From contig NZ_JAEUGD010000067.1 in the NCBI RefSeq assembly GCF_016775155.1, positions 393,021-457,020 on the forward strand: a stretch of 64,000 bases of DNA. Direction: 5' to 3'. The stretch's first letter is position 1. Every line of letters starts with the position of its first letter. Shown here piece after piece: positions 28,001 to 36,990 of this stretch. Both the position numbers and the translations under genes were made by a program. The notes under the pieces are model-generated. The model was not told the origin of the DNA. It saw only the letters and a program-made list of their open reading frames with translations, and ran no database searches. Source of the stretch: Fulvivirga marina (GTDB taxonomy: Bacteria; Bacteroidota; Bacteroidia; Cytophagales; Cyclobacteriaceae).

Positions 28001-29466
28001 TGAAAAAAGTACTTTTTACTCACTCCTTTTTTTATAAGCTGGACTATAAACAATGGAAGTTCAAGCAGCCGTACCCGCCGCTAGGTACCATCTTTGCTGC
28101 TTCACTTTTGAGAGAAAACAATTATGCAGTTTCTTTATTTGATACTAATCTTAAAGATACTCCCCATGAACTGCTGGAGGTACTTGAAAGAGAGGTTCCA
28201 GAGTATCTCGTTATTTATGATGATGGTTTTAACTACCTCACAAAAATGTGCCTTACCAATATGCGTGAGGCCGCATTTGAAATGATAAAAATAGCAAAAG
28301 GATTTGGGTGCACCATAATAGTTTCCAGCTCTGACTCTTCCGATCACTACCAACAATATCTGGATCATGGTACCGATTATGTACTTATCGGTGAAGCTGA
28401 GATTACTCTGCAGAAATTACTAAATGAGCTTCAAAAGCCTTCACCACAGACTGAAGACATAAATGGCATCGCCTTTAAAAATGACAATCGCACACATTTG
28501 ACAGGCACAAGACCAGTGCTTCGAGATTTGGATACCCTACCCATACCCGCCTGGGATCTCATAAACATTGATGAATACAGACAAATATGGATGGAGAACC
28601 ATGGCTATTTCTCATTAAACATAGCCACGACAAGGGGATGTCCCTACAAATGTAACTGGTGCGCCAAACCAATTTATGGAAACAGGTACAACACGAGGTC
28701 GCCTCAGAAAGTCGTTGAGGAAATGGAGCTTCTTATGACAAAACACAAACCTGATCACTTTTGGGTATGTGACGACATTTTTGGTTTAAAACCTGGCTGG
28801 ATACAAGACTTCCGAGACATTTTAAAACGCAGGAACCTAAAAGTTAAATACAAAATCCAGTCTCGGGTAGATCTGTTGCTTCAGGAAGATACAATTGAAG
28901 CCCTGGCAGAATCAGGTTTGGAAACAGTTTGGGTAGGTGCTGAATCAGGATCACAGAAAATACTAGATGCCATGGACAAAGGCACAAAGGTGCAACAGAT
29001 TGGTGAAGCAACCCGACTCCTGCAACAAAAAGGTGTGAAAGTCGCCTTCTTCCTCCAGTTTGGGTATCTTGGGGAAACCCGGGAAGACATACAAAAAACA
29101 AAGGATATGGTACTTAACCTAATGCCTGATGAAATTGGCATATCGGTATCATACCCCTTACCCGGAACTAAATTTTATAACAAGGTAAAACAACACTTGC
29201 AAGGTAAGGCCAACTGGTCAGATTCTGATGATCTTGACACTATGTTTTCCAGCAATCAGGACCGGGAATTTTACAAGAAGCTGCCTCGCTATATTCACAA
29301 AGTATATAGGAAAAAACGAGGCATATTGAAACTTAAAGAACTGGCACGACATCCGTTTAGGTTAAAGTGGAAAAACCTTAGACCCATTTTGGCCACCTTA
29401 TATTACGTACCATCTATACTGTTAGATAAATTCAAATTACGTAAATATGACTCTTTCCCTGGATGA
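28000..29466 (+). CDS. B12-binding-domain radical SAM protein (first paralogue)
   Basis: 488 residues. The N-terminal domain (about 1-150) is a Rossmann-like cobalamin-binding domain: KQPYPPLGTIFAASLLRENN, SLFDTNLKD, DYVLIGEAEITL. The radical SAM barrel follows with the 4Fe-4S motif C-x3-C-x2-C in TRGCPYKCNWC, then WVCDDIFGLKPGW and the GAESGSQKILDAM glycine-rich SAM site. This is the architecture of cobalamin-dependent radical SAM enzymes (BchE-like class), which methylate or rearrange unactivated carbons. Start overlaps the previous stop by one base. The substrate is unknown; by context a sugar, lipid carrier or acceptor. Confidence 0.87.
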   Translation: MKKVLFTHSFFYKLDYKQWKFKQPYPPLGTIFAASLLRENNYAVSLFDTNLKDTPHELLEVLEREVPEYLVIYDDGFNYLTKMCLTNMREAAFEMIKIAKGFGCTIIVSSSDSSDHYQQYLDHGTDYVLIGEAEITLQKLLNELQKPSPQTEDINGIAFKNDNRTHLTGTRPVLRDLDTLPIPAWDLINIDEYRQIWMENHGYFSLNIATTRGCPYKCNWCAKPIYGNRYNTRSPQKVVEEMELLMTKHKPDHFWVCDDIFGLKPGWIQDFRDILKRRNLKVKYKIQSRVDLLLQEDTIEALAESGLETVWVGAESGSQKILDAMDKGTKVQQIGEATRLLQQKGVKVAFFLQFGYLGETREDIQKTKDMVLNLMPDEIGISVSYPLPGTKFYNKVKQHLQGKANWSDSDDLDTMFSSNQDREFYKKLPRYIHKVYRKKRGILKLKELARHPFRLKWKNLRPILATLYYVPSILLDKFKLRKYDSFPG

Positions 29467-30272
29467 CAACTGCTTTTGACCATATTGCTTCTGATTACGA
29501 CAATGACTTCACACATGGTTCCATTGGCGCGCTACAGCGTCAGAAAGTATGGGATTATCTTGAAAATACACTGCCTGATCGCCAGCTCTCCATTCTGGAA
29601 CTAAATTGTGGTACAGGAGAAGATGCAATACACCTGGCTGGGAAAGGACATCAGGTCTTAGCTACGGATCTTTCACAAAAAATGATAACCATAGCAATAT
29701 CAAAAGCTGAAAAATTGGGTTTTGCACAGCAAATCTCATTTCTTCAATGTGATCTTAACAACATTGCAAATGCGGTCTTTACGAAGAAATTTGATTTAAT
29801 CTTTTCCAATTTTGGAGGGCTCAACTGTATCGATGCTATGAGTATGCAAAACCTAAGTAAAGTAGTGTCTCGCTTATTGAAACCTGAAGGTAGATTTATT
29901 GGTGTGATTATGCCTGCTTTTTGTCTTTGGGAAAGTGTTTACTTTCTATCAAAATTCGACATTAAAAATGCATTCAGAAGGTCAAAGAGAGGCCCTGTCA
30001 TGGCTCAACTCGATAAGCAGCAAGTTGAAACGTGGTACTATACGCCGGCAAGAATAAGAAGGCTGTTTCAGAGTGAGTTTCAAATTACAGGACTTTGCCC
30101 TATAGGTTTCTTCCTGCCACCATCTTATTTGGAGAGCTTTTTTAAAAAAAGAAGTGGCTTTCTTAACACATTAGACAGGATAGAAGATTCAATCAATGCC
30201 TGGTCCTTTTTATCAAATTATTCAGACCATTTTTTGATAGACCTGAAATCAAATAAAACCTCCTCAGAATGA
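29463..30272 (+). CDS. Class I SAM-dependent methyltransferase
   Basis: 269 residues. The start FDHIASDYDNDF, motif I ILELNCGTGEDAIHLA (SAM binding), motif II LATDLSQKMI and FDLIFSNFGGLNCI are those of small-molecule methyltransferases. The C-terminal half is less conserved and ends with a soluble tail. It overlaps both neighbouring radical SAM genes by four bases, so the three are made together and probably act on the same molecule. O-methylation of a sugar is one possibility. Confidence 0.87.
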   Translation: MTTAFDHIASDYDNDFTHGSIGALQRQKVWDYLENTLPDRQLSILELNCGTGEDAIHLAGKGHQVLATDLSQKMITIAISKAEKLGFAQQISFLQCDLNNIANAVFTKKFDLIFSNFGGLNCIDAMSMQNLSKVVSRLLKPEGRFIGVIMPAFCLWESVYFLSKFDIKNAFRRSKRGPVMAQLDKQQVETWYYTPARIRRLFQSEFQITGLCPIGFFLPPSYLESFFKKRSGFLNTLDRIEDSINAWSFLSNYSDHFLIDLKSNKTSSE

Positions 30273-31672
30273 AAGTACTGCTTACCCATGGTTATTTTCT
30301 TAAGGAAGATGAAAAAGAGCAGGCTATCCTAAAGCCCTACCCGCCCTTAGGGATACTTTATATTTCAGCCTTTCTCGAGCAAAACGGTATTACAACCGAA
30401 GTATTTGATTCAACATTTTCTGAAAAAGCTTTATTAAAGGCTCATTTAATTCGGCAAAAACCCAAATACGTAGCCATTTATGTTAACCTGATGACAAAGG
30501 TCAATGTGTTGGAGATTATTGATTTCATCAAAAAATCGAGAGAATTACAGCACACCACTGTCATTTTGGGAGGGCCTGAGGTCACTTACAATACTGATGG
30601 TTTCTTGAATCATGGAGCTGATTTTTTGGTCATTGGGGAGGGTGAGGAAACTATGCTGGAACTTATAACCTCACTAGATAGCAACCCTGAACAAATCCCT
30701 TTAATTGATGGTATCGCTTATAAGAATCAGTTTGGTAATAATCATATAACGACCAAGCGATCAAAAATGAGGGACATAGATCATTTACCAATGCCCAATC
30801 GAAAGGCTATTGATCTATTCAAGTACCTTGACTTATGGAAAAAAACTCACGGATCAAATGCCATATCAGTAAGTACCATGAGAGGATGTCCATACACTTG
30901 TAAATGGTGTAGTCGTGCCGTCTATGGTCTAAGCTATAGAAGAAGATCCCCAGCAAAAGTAGTGGATGAATTGGAATGGATTCAGAAAAACTATAATCCG
31001 GACACACTGTGGTTTGTTGATGATGTATTTACTGTCAGCCACAAGTGGCTTGAAGAGTTTAATGAAATTTTAAAGGAAAGAAATCTTAAGATCTCTTATG
31101 AATGTATCACCCGTGCAGACAGGCTGAATGAAGATGTGATCCGAATGATGAAGGAATCAGGGTGCTTCAGGGTTTGGATTGGAGCAGAAAGCGGTTCTCA
31201 AAAAATTATTGATCTCATGGATCGCAGGGTCGATGTCCAAAAAGTACGGGATATGATTAAACTAGCCAGGAAAAATGGAATTGAGGCAGGCACATTTATT
31301 ATGATCGGATATCCTGGCGAAACAGAATCAGATATTGAAGAAACGATCCACCACCTTAAAAGCTCAAATCCTGACCACTTCACGATTACTGTTGCATATC
31401 CGATAAAAGGTACTGAGTTATACCAGGAAGTAGAGTCCTTACAAACCACTAAACTTGAATGGAGCACCAGTTCAGACAGAGAAATTGATTTTGAACGGAC
31501 ATATTCAAGAGGTTACTATGACCATGCATTAAGAAGGGTTATCAGCGAGGTTCATTATTTTAAAAACAAAGAGTCTGGAAATATTAAAGCTGCTACCAGG
31601 TTTAAAATCAAGTCGATCATGTCAAAACTAGGTATGCAATGGGAAAAATTGAGATACACGAGTCATGCGTAA
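30269..31672 (+). CDS. B12-binding-domain radical SAM protein (second paralogue)
   Basis: 467 residues, the same architecture as the gene at 28000: cobalamin-binding domain with KPYPPLGILYISAFLEQNG, VFDSTFSE and DFLVIGEGEETM, then radical SAM motif TMRGCPYTCKWC and GAESGSQKIIDLM. Alignable motifs along the whole length show that the two arose by duplication, but identity is moderate, so they probably have separate substrates or steps. The C-terminal region (FKNKESGNIKAATRFKIKS) lacks any extra domain. It overlaps the methyltransferase by four bases and the ABC gene by eight. Confidence 0.87.
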   Translation: MKVLLTHGYFLKEDEKEQAILKPYPPLGILYISAFLEQNGITTEVFDSTFSEKALLKAHLIRQKPKYVAIYVNLMTKVNVLEIIDFIKKSRELQHTTVILGGPEVTYNTDGFLNHGADFLVIGEGEETMLELITSLDSNPEQIPLIDGIAYKNQFGNNHITTKRSKMRDIDHLPMPNRKAIDLFKYLDLWKKTHGSNAISVSTMRGCPYTCKWCSRAVYGLSYRRRSPAKVVDELEWIQKNYNPDTLWFVDDVFTVSHKWLEEFNEILKERNLKISYECITRADRLNEDVIRMMKESGCFRVWIGAESGSQKIIDLMDRRVDVQKVRDMIKLARKNGIEAGTFIMIGYPGETESDIEETIHHLKSSNPDHFTITVAYPIKGTELYQEVESLQTTKLEWSTSSDREIDFERTYSRGYYDHALRRVISEVHYFKNKESGNIKAATRFKIKSIMSKLGMQWEKLRYTSHA

Positions 31673-33395
31673 CCTTTGGGCAAGTCTTAAGCTAGCATAC
31701 CATATTGTCCCTTATCAGTTTAAACAAAGGGCAATATGGTCCCTTGCTTTTACGCTATTCAATGGACTGCTTGATATTGTTTCATTGGCTGCCATAATAC
31801 CTATGATATTAATTTTCCTTAGCCCTGAGCAAATTCGAAGTCATGAGGTAATAGCAAACATTTATGAAGCCCTTAATTTCAACAGCACAATCCAATTTCA
31901 AATAACAGCCCTGAGCATTCTTGTAGGCTTATTTCTACTGAAGAATATCATAAGCCTTTGGGTAAATTACTTCATTTCAAAATTAACCTTTGATATTTCA
32001 ACCATACTATCCCAAAAGTCACTACAACATTTTTTTGCACAGGATTATCTGGAGTTTATTAAATCCAATTCAGCAATTGTCAGTAGAAAGATTAAGACCG
32101 TGCCACACGATTTTGTAAGCTACATACTCACCCCTCAGCTAAACCTGATTACCGAATCAATTGTTTCCAGCATCATCATTGTTGGTATTTGTATATATCA
32201 TCCTATTATTTGCCTACTACTGATATTGGTAATGCTGCCTATTCTTTTTACATGGATATGGTTTAAGAAGAGACATTTACATCACGTTGAGGAAGATTTC
32301 AAAAAGACCTACCCTGTCAGCCTCAAGTATTTATTACAAGGTATTGATGGATATATTGATGTCAAGCTCTATCAGAAAGAAGACTTCTTCATCAAGAAAT
32401 TTATTGGGTTAAAGCATCAGATGAATAGAAATTACGCATACCTTAAAACTGCCTCATTTCTTCCTTCCAAAATACTTGAGGTCATTTTGGTAGTAAGCAT
32501 TGCTTTGATCTTTGGATATTCATTATTCTTTCAACTAAATGGCGGGCTTATACCCCTGCTCAGTCTTTTTATTGCCGGGTTTTACAGGCTTTACCCATCG
32601 ATCACCAAAATCATTAACTCTCTTACATCTATTAAAGCCTATGACTATGTGTTTAAGGAACTAAACTTTGATGATCCTAAAACATCAACCTGCGATGAGG
32701 CTGTTAATTTCGACAAGCATATATTAATACAAAAGGTAAGCTTCGGATACCCTGAAAAAGAGCCATTGTTTAAGGACCTCAGCCTTGAGCTATTCAAAGG
32801 ACAATGCATTGGTATCAGTGGTGAATCAGGCTCTGGAAAAACTACCCTGGTGAAGCTACTCACTGGACTGATCAGGCCCAAAGCCGGTAAAGTCCTAATA
32901 GATGGAATCTCCCTATCAGAAAGAAATAATACAGACTGGTTATCTCAAATAGGGTACTTACAGCAGCACCCTGTAATTATTGATGCTACCCTTAAAGAAA
33001 ATATTGCCTTCGGCGAGCATGAAATAAACATTCAAAAAATTAGTGAGGCAATCCGTGAAGCAAATCTGGTAAACTTTATAGACTCTCTAGCCAATAAACT
33101 TTCCACCCAACTAGGAGAAAATGGCGTTCAAATTTCGGGTGGGCAAAAACAAAGAATAGCCCTGGCACGCGCATTATATAGAAACTCAAAGCTGTTCATC
33201 TTTGATGAAGTTTCGAATAACCTTGACAAGGCAAATTTACTTGAAGTTCGTACATCCATAGAAAGACTCCTGGCTTCAGGTAAAACTGTAGTTGTAATTG
33301 ACCATGACCAGGCTTTACTTGAAATTGCAGATAAAGTATGGCATGTTAAGGATGGGTTGGTTGAAGAAACGACTTTAAAAGCTACCGTTTTATGA
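31665..33395 (+). CDS. ABC transporter, fused membrane and ATP-binding domains (PglK/MsbA-like)
   Basis: 576 residues: six predicted helices in about 1-310, then an ATPase with Walker A GESGSGKTTL, signature ISGGQKQRIAL and Walker B KLFIFDEVSNNLD, and the H-loop in VVVIDHDQ. The single half-transporter would work as a homodimer. Similar proteins export lipid-linked glycans (PglK) or lipids (MsbA). Because the operon already has a Wzx flippase, this one may carry a different lipid-linked or modified product. It overlaps the radical SAM and sulfotransferase genes. Confidence 0.9.
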   Translation: MRNLWASLKLAYHIVPYQFKQRAIWSLAFTLFNGLLDIVSLAAIIPMILIFLSPEQIRSHEVIANIYEALNFNSTIQFQITALSILVGLFLLKNIISLWVNYFISKLTFDISTILSQKSLQHFFAQDYLEFIKSNSAIVSRKIKTVPHDFVSYILTPQLNLITESIVSSIIIVGICIYHPIICLLLILVMLPILFTWIWFKKRHLHHVEEDFKKTYPVSLKYLLQGIDGYIDVKLYQKEDFFIKKFIGLKHQMNRNYAYLKTASFLPSKILEVILVVSIALIFGYSLFFQLNGGLIPLLSLFIAGFYRLYPSITKIINSLTSIKAYDYVFKELNFDDPKTSTCDEAVNFDKHILIQKVSFGYPEKEPLFKDLSLELFKGQCIGISGESGSGKTTLVKLLTGLIRPKAGKVLIDGISLSERNNTDWLSQIGYLQQHPVIIDATLKENIAFGEHEINIQKISEAIREANLVNFIDSLANKLSTQLGENGVQISGGQKQRIALARALYRNSKLFIFDEVSNNLDKANLLEVRTSIERLLASGKTVVVIDHDQALLEIADKVWHVKDGLVEETTLKATVL

Positions 33396-34207
33396 ACAAC
33401 CGTTTAATCACAAAGCCTATTAACGTAAGTCGGCGTGCAATTTTTCGTATTGAAAAGTGGCTTTATAGGGCAGGGGTTTTAAAAACGGAGCGTTTAACAT
33501 TCCCTGATTTTCTTTGTATCGGTTCTCAAAAGGCAGGAACAACCTGGCTTTATGAAAACCTCAGGTGTCACCCCGGCTTGTTTCTACCAGACAGAAAAGA
33601 ATTAAATTACTTCAGTAGCAAATACCGCTTTTACGGCCTACCGTTGAGTGCATATAGTGACTATTTCAAAAACACTCACGGAGTCAAAGGTGAAGTAACT
33701 CCCTGCGCTAATTTACCTCTCAGGCGAATACGATTTATTAAAAATATAATGCCTGATTTAAAGCTAATCCTCATCATCAGAAACCCCATAGACCGCATGT
33801 GGGCATCAGCTTTAATGTACCTGGTAAGAGCTCAAAAGAAACGGTTCGAAGATATAAGTGACAGTGATTTTTATCAGCTTTTTCAAAACCAGGACCTATT
33901 TTCAAGAGGTGAATATGACCGAATATTGAGGAATTGGAGAGGCGTCTTTCCCAGTGAACAACTCCATATATGTTTTTATCACGATCTTCTCAATGACCCA
34001 AAAAGGTTTTTAAAGGACATTTTCCATTTTTTAAATATTTCTGAGCCGATTGATTGGAGCAATTTTCCCATTCAGGACACCTTCAATAAAAGCCCTGAGT
34101 ATGCTCTACCTTCACATCTAAGAGCATACCTGGAAGGTATGTACAAACAAAGTATAGAGGAATTCAAAGAAGAATTTCCAGAGATTGTAAAATATTGGAT
34201 AAACTAA
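33392..34207 (+). CDS. Sulfotransferase (PAPS-dependent)
   Basis: 271 residues. The 5'-phosphosulfate loop is clear in FLCIGSQKAGTTWLYENL, and the 3'-phosphate site in LILIIRNPIDRMWASAL. The family feature HPGLFLPDRKELNYFS is also present. These enzymes transfer sulfate from PAPS to hydroxyl or amino groups of carbohydrates or lipids. As the last gene of the operon, overlapping the ABC gene by four bases, it suggests a sulfated surface glycan or glycolipid, as is common in marine Bacteroidota. No PAPS synthesis gene is in the window. Confidence 0.9.
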   Translation: MNNRLITKPINVSRRAIFRIEKWLYRAGVLKTERLTFPDFLCIGSQKAGTTWLYENLRCHPGLFLPDRKELNYFSSKYRFYGLPLSAYSDYFKNTHGVKGEVTPCANLPLRRIRFIKNIMPDLKLILIIRNPIDRMWASALMYLVRAQKKRFEDISDSDFYQLFQNQDLFSRGEYDRILRNWRGVFPSEQLHICFYHDLLNDPKRFLKDIFHFLNISEPIDWSNFPIQDTFNKSPEYALPSHLRAYLEGMYKQSIEEFKEEFPEIVKYWIN

Positions 34208-34506
34208 CCATAAATGGTTCTAAGCTGGTTCAATTATACAATGCCACATTGTATTCCCATTGTCAGAGCAAAATCCACACCTCTTTTTAGTAGCAAAGTC
34301 ACTGAAAATGGAGAGAAACCTAGTACAGGTGCCATCATAGGCCGTACTTTTTGTAGACTCATACCTTTTGAAGCATTCTCCCTATTAGGTTCAAAAACAA
34401 TTGGGTGGCATGACTCAATACCTGGTACCCGTGTAATCCGCGACAGGTAATTATGGAACAATAGCTTGGACAAGTGTTCTGTCAAGAGGCAGGGCACTCT
34501 CCATAG
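34208..34506. other. Convergent intergenic stretch with overlapping open frames on both strands
   Basis: Between the sulfotransferase (+) and the YciI gene (-) lie 299 bases in which a plus frame (34214-34450) and a minus frame (34234-34497) are both open across nearly the same bases. Neither product matches a family that I know, neither starts with a good ribosome site, and both have odd composition. A gene remnant or chance openness is more likely than a gene. I see no clear terminator here for either operon. Confidence 0.4.
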
Positions 34507-34818
34507 TTATTCAATAGTATTAAAAACCACCTTAAAAGGATGGACATCAGCCCGCATCAGGCCATTCTTTACAGCAGGATCATTATTCATTAGAGCCTCT
34601 GCCTCTTCTTTATTTTTTGCCTTGAAAATTACAATACCAAAGTTATCCGTATTGTCAACGTTATAATCCGTGCGCCCCACGAAAAATGCCAGGCCCTTGT
34701 CATGTAGCTCTTTGAGATAACTAAAATGACTATCGGCTATCAAAGTAACTTCCTCCGTCCAACTTGACTCATCCTGATATTCTGGCAAAAGCCTCAATAT
34801 ATAAATGTAATCCTTCAT
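34507..34818 (-). CDS. YciI family protein
   Basis: 103 residues, YciI-like ferredoxin fold. The segments YIYILRLLPEYQDESSWT, DSHFSYLKELHDKGLAFFVGRTD, FGIVIFKAKNKEEAEALMNNDPAVKNGLMRADVHPF follow the family pattern, with the conserved His-Phe/Leu region and the PAV...G.....V.PF end. Its biochemical role is not established in most bacteria. It is the last gene of the minus-strand glycan operon, one base after the GT2 gene, but this need not mean a link to glycan synthesis. Confidence 0.85.
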   Translation of the reverse strand: MKDYIYILRLLPEYQDESSWTEEVTLIADSHFSYLKELHDKGLAFFVGRTDYNVDNTDNFGIVIFKAKNKEEAEALMNNDPAVKNGLMRADVHPFKVVFNTIE

Positions 34819-34819
34819 T

Positions 34820-35851
34820 TTAATGGTCTAATTTTAACTCGAGTACCTTCTCACCTTGCCGTGAAGCCTTTTGATAAGGGTTTCTATCCCAAAGAGCCAG
34901 TTTCAAGACTCTTTTTGTTGCATCTCTATACTCTTCCTTATTCCTAAACAATAACAAATTACCTAAAAGAGACCATGCAAACCATAGCTTGTGCCACCAA
35001 TTAAACCTGGAGAACTTCTTTAAAAAATAATCCAACGCCACTAACCTCCTATAGTATGTAGTAGCACTCTCAAGCCGATTTTCCTTACTTTGATGATGAT
35101 ACGCCTTAGCCGCACATACTACTTCTACCGCCTTTTCGGCAGGAAAACCTATAGCCACACCATAATTATCTCCTATTCCATGGGGATCGAGCACTTCATC
35201 ATAAAGAGAATTGATAAGCCACTCCCTTTTTATAATACTAGCACCAAGACCATATACTGCCACATGAAAGGCAGGCGATTTAAACTCGGTAATTACAGGC
35301 CAGCCTGCCAAAGACAATGAATTCCCTTTATATCTATAATACTGTTTGATGATCCGATAAAATGGTCTCTGCCACACCTTAACTTGCATGTTGCTGATAT
35401 CTCCCCAAACAGATTGTTGAAAAATAAAAGCAAACAACAGTTTCCCAAAAGAAGCAGGTGGATAGCTGTATTCCCAATCCCCACTCTCTTTTTGCATTAC
35501 AAGTCCCGACGTCGCTCCTGATTGGTGAGTTTTAGAATGCTCCATCAGTACGGCAACATAATCTTCCGGAAGGTTAATGTCATCATCGCAAAGAAAAATA
35601 TGAGACCCCTGAGCCTCCTTAATACCGAGGTTGCGTTGAATACAAACCGAAGCCTCTGAAGCCAGATATTTGACATTTAAACTTGGAAACTCCTCATCGA
35701 ATAAATCAGCATTCATCCTTTCATCACTGGAATCTACTATAATGACCTCTTTCAAAGCATATGTTTGCTTCGACAGATCTTCAAGTAACTGCATCAGGCT
35801 CTTTCGTCTGTTTCTGGTAGGAATTATAACACTAACTTCATCCGGCATCAT
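34820..35851 (-). CDS. Family 2 glycosyltransferase
   Basis: 343 residues; starts with DEVSVIIPTRNRRKSLMQLLEDL, has the sugar-nucleotide strand EVIIVDSSDE, NLGIKEAQGSHIFLCDDDINLP (DDD metal site) and a central hydrophobic stretch. The C-terminal third is specific and lacks membrane helices apart from a possible amphipathic segment near KLWFAWSLLGNLLLF. The ATG at 35851 overlaps the amidohydrolase stop (ATGA). It is part of the minus operon GT9-GT4-amidohydrolase-GT2-YciI. Confidence 0.9.
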   Translation of the reverse strand: MMPDEVSVIIPTRNRRKSLMQLLEDLSKQTYALKEVIIVDSSDERMNADLFDEEFPSLNVKYLASEASVCIQRNLGIKEAQGSHIFLCDDDINLPEDYVAVLMEHSKTHQSGATSGLVMQKESGDWEYSYPPASFGKLLFAFIFQQSVWGDISNMQVKVWQRPFYRIIKQYYRYKGNSLSLAGWPVITEFKSPAFHVAVYGLGASIIKREWLINSLYDEVLDPHGIGDNYGVAIGFPAEKAVEVVCAAKAYHHQSKENRLESATTYYRRLVALDYFLKKFSRFNWWHKLWFAWSLLGNLLLFRNKEEYRDATKRVLKLALWDRNPYQKASRQGEKVLELKLDH

Positions 35852-36990
35852 ACGATAGAGCTTACAGGTAAAGGGAATTGGACATTGAGAGCTTCAAGCT
35901 CTTTGATAGGTTCAACCATTTCATTCAATAGATATTTAGTACTCTTCCCAAGAGAAATAGGGGCAAATTTATTTTCAGATATAGGAAGCTTATGTTGTAA
36001 CGTGCTATCAAAATAAATAATATTACCATTTTTTACGATCAACATAATATCCTCCGGGTCCAGACTGTAAAAAGACTCCCAGCTGTCTGCATATTTCTTT
36101 TTCGCAATAACCATATCAACCATTTGACCCTTTGACTGCACGCTGAGTTTATTCACGTTGAATATACGGGCTGGTGTAGAAGTTAGTGAATTAAAAAGCT
36201 CCTGATCGCTCAGCATGTCTAGTTTACGTGCAACTCTCAAATGTTCCCAAAGGTTGGCTGATGCACTTACACAAGAGTCCGTTCCAAATAAAATCTCGGT
36301 ATGACTCTTTAAATTCTGTATGGGAGCTGTATGGTTATACAAGAAAAAGTTAGAAACAGGGCACCAGACCAAGGCCTTAAAAAAGTTTGCCTGCTCTTTT
36401 GTCATGACTATGCCATGTACCGCTATTGCATCCCTCTTCAATAAGTTCCAGCGTATGAAGTTATCAATTTCATACTTAGCTCTATCGCTTGTTCCTTCCC
36501 CTATGTGAATCATTACAGGTTTTCCTGCAAAAGGTATGTTGAGTTTAACCTTCCAATATTTCTCCAGGGCCACTGAATGCATATAAGTAAATTCATCAAA
36601 CACATCAATATGAGCACTCCTCTTGTAACTATGATTTGCACTATGATCAATTACTGTTGTCACTCCATTGAGTATATTTTTAATTAAACCCCACTGAATA
36701 CGTAAATCCTTGGGTATATTGAGTATCTCTTCAATCACTTTTCTATGCAAATTGTGAATATCCGGCCCCCATTCTGTGTAATCATTGTAGCTATTCCCTA
36801 GCTGAGGAAATAAGTTAAAATCCAGATGGTCATGTGAATTGATCAAACCCGGAAAGGCGATATAACCGCTTAGATCAATGCTTTCCTTAATTGCCATTCG
36901 TTGGACACCGTTAGTGTTATCATCAACCTTAAGGTGAATAGCTGTTGACAAACTGTCTTCTCCTATAATATCAAGGTTGCGTAGTAACAT
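35848..36990 (-). CDS. Amidohydrolase superfamily protein (ATZ/TRZ-like)
   Basis: 380 residues. Metal and catalytic sites of the superfamily are visible: HxH in INSHDHLDF, His in MIHIGEGTSD, His in IAVHGIVM, and Asp in FGTDSCVSA; the WCPVSN segment is like the CPxSN of ATZ/TRZ deaminases and chlorohydrolases. The C-terminal TSTPARIFNV begins the closing beta domain. These enzymes remove amino, amide or halogen groups from small molecules. The gene is one base from the GT4 gene upstream and overlaps GT2 downstream, so it is firmly inside the glycan operon. A role such as sugar N-deacylation is possible but unproved. Confidence 0.8.
   Translation of the reverse strand: MLLRNLDIIGEDSLSTAIHLKVDDNTNGVQRMAIKESIDLSGYIAFPGLINSHDHLDFNLFPQLGNSYNDYTEWGPDIHNLHRKVIEEILNIPKDLRIQWGLIKNILNGVTTVIDHSANHSYKRSAHIDVFDEFTYMHSVALEKYWKVKLNIPFAGKPVMIHIGEGTSDRAKYEIDNFIRWNLLKRDAIAVHGIVMTKEQANFFKALVWCPVSNFFLYNHTAPIQNLKSHTEILFGTDSCVSASANLWEHLRVARKLDMLSDQELFNSLTSTPARIFNVNKLSVQSKGQMVDMVIAKKKYADSWESFYSLDPEDIMLIVKNGNIIYFDSTLQHKLPISENKFAPISLGKSTKYLLNEMVEPIKELEALNVQFPLPVSSIV

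Noticed and set aside
28844..29141. Two open frames on the minus strand inside the radical SAM gene
   Set aside because: They are fully contained in a gene with clear catalytic motifs and have no starts or family resemblance of their own.
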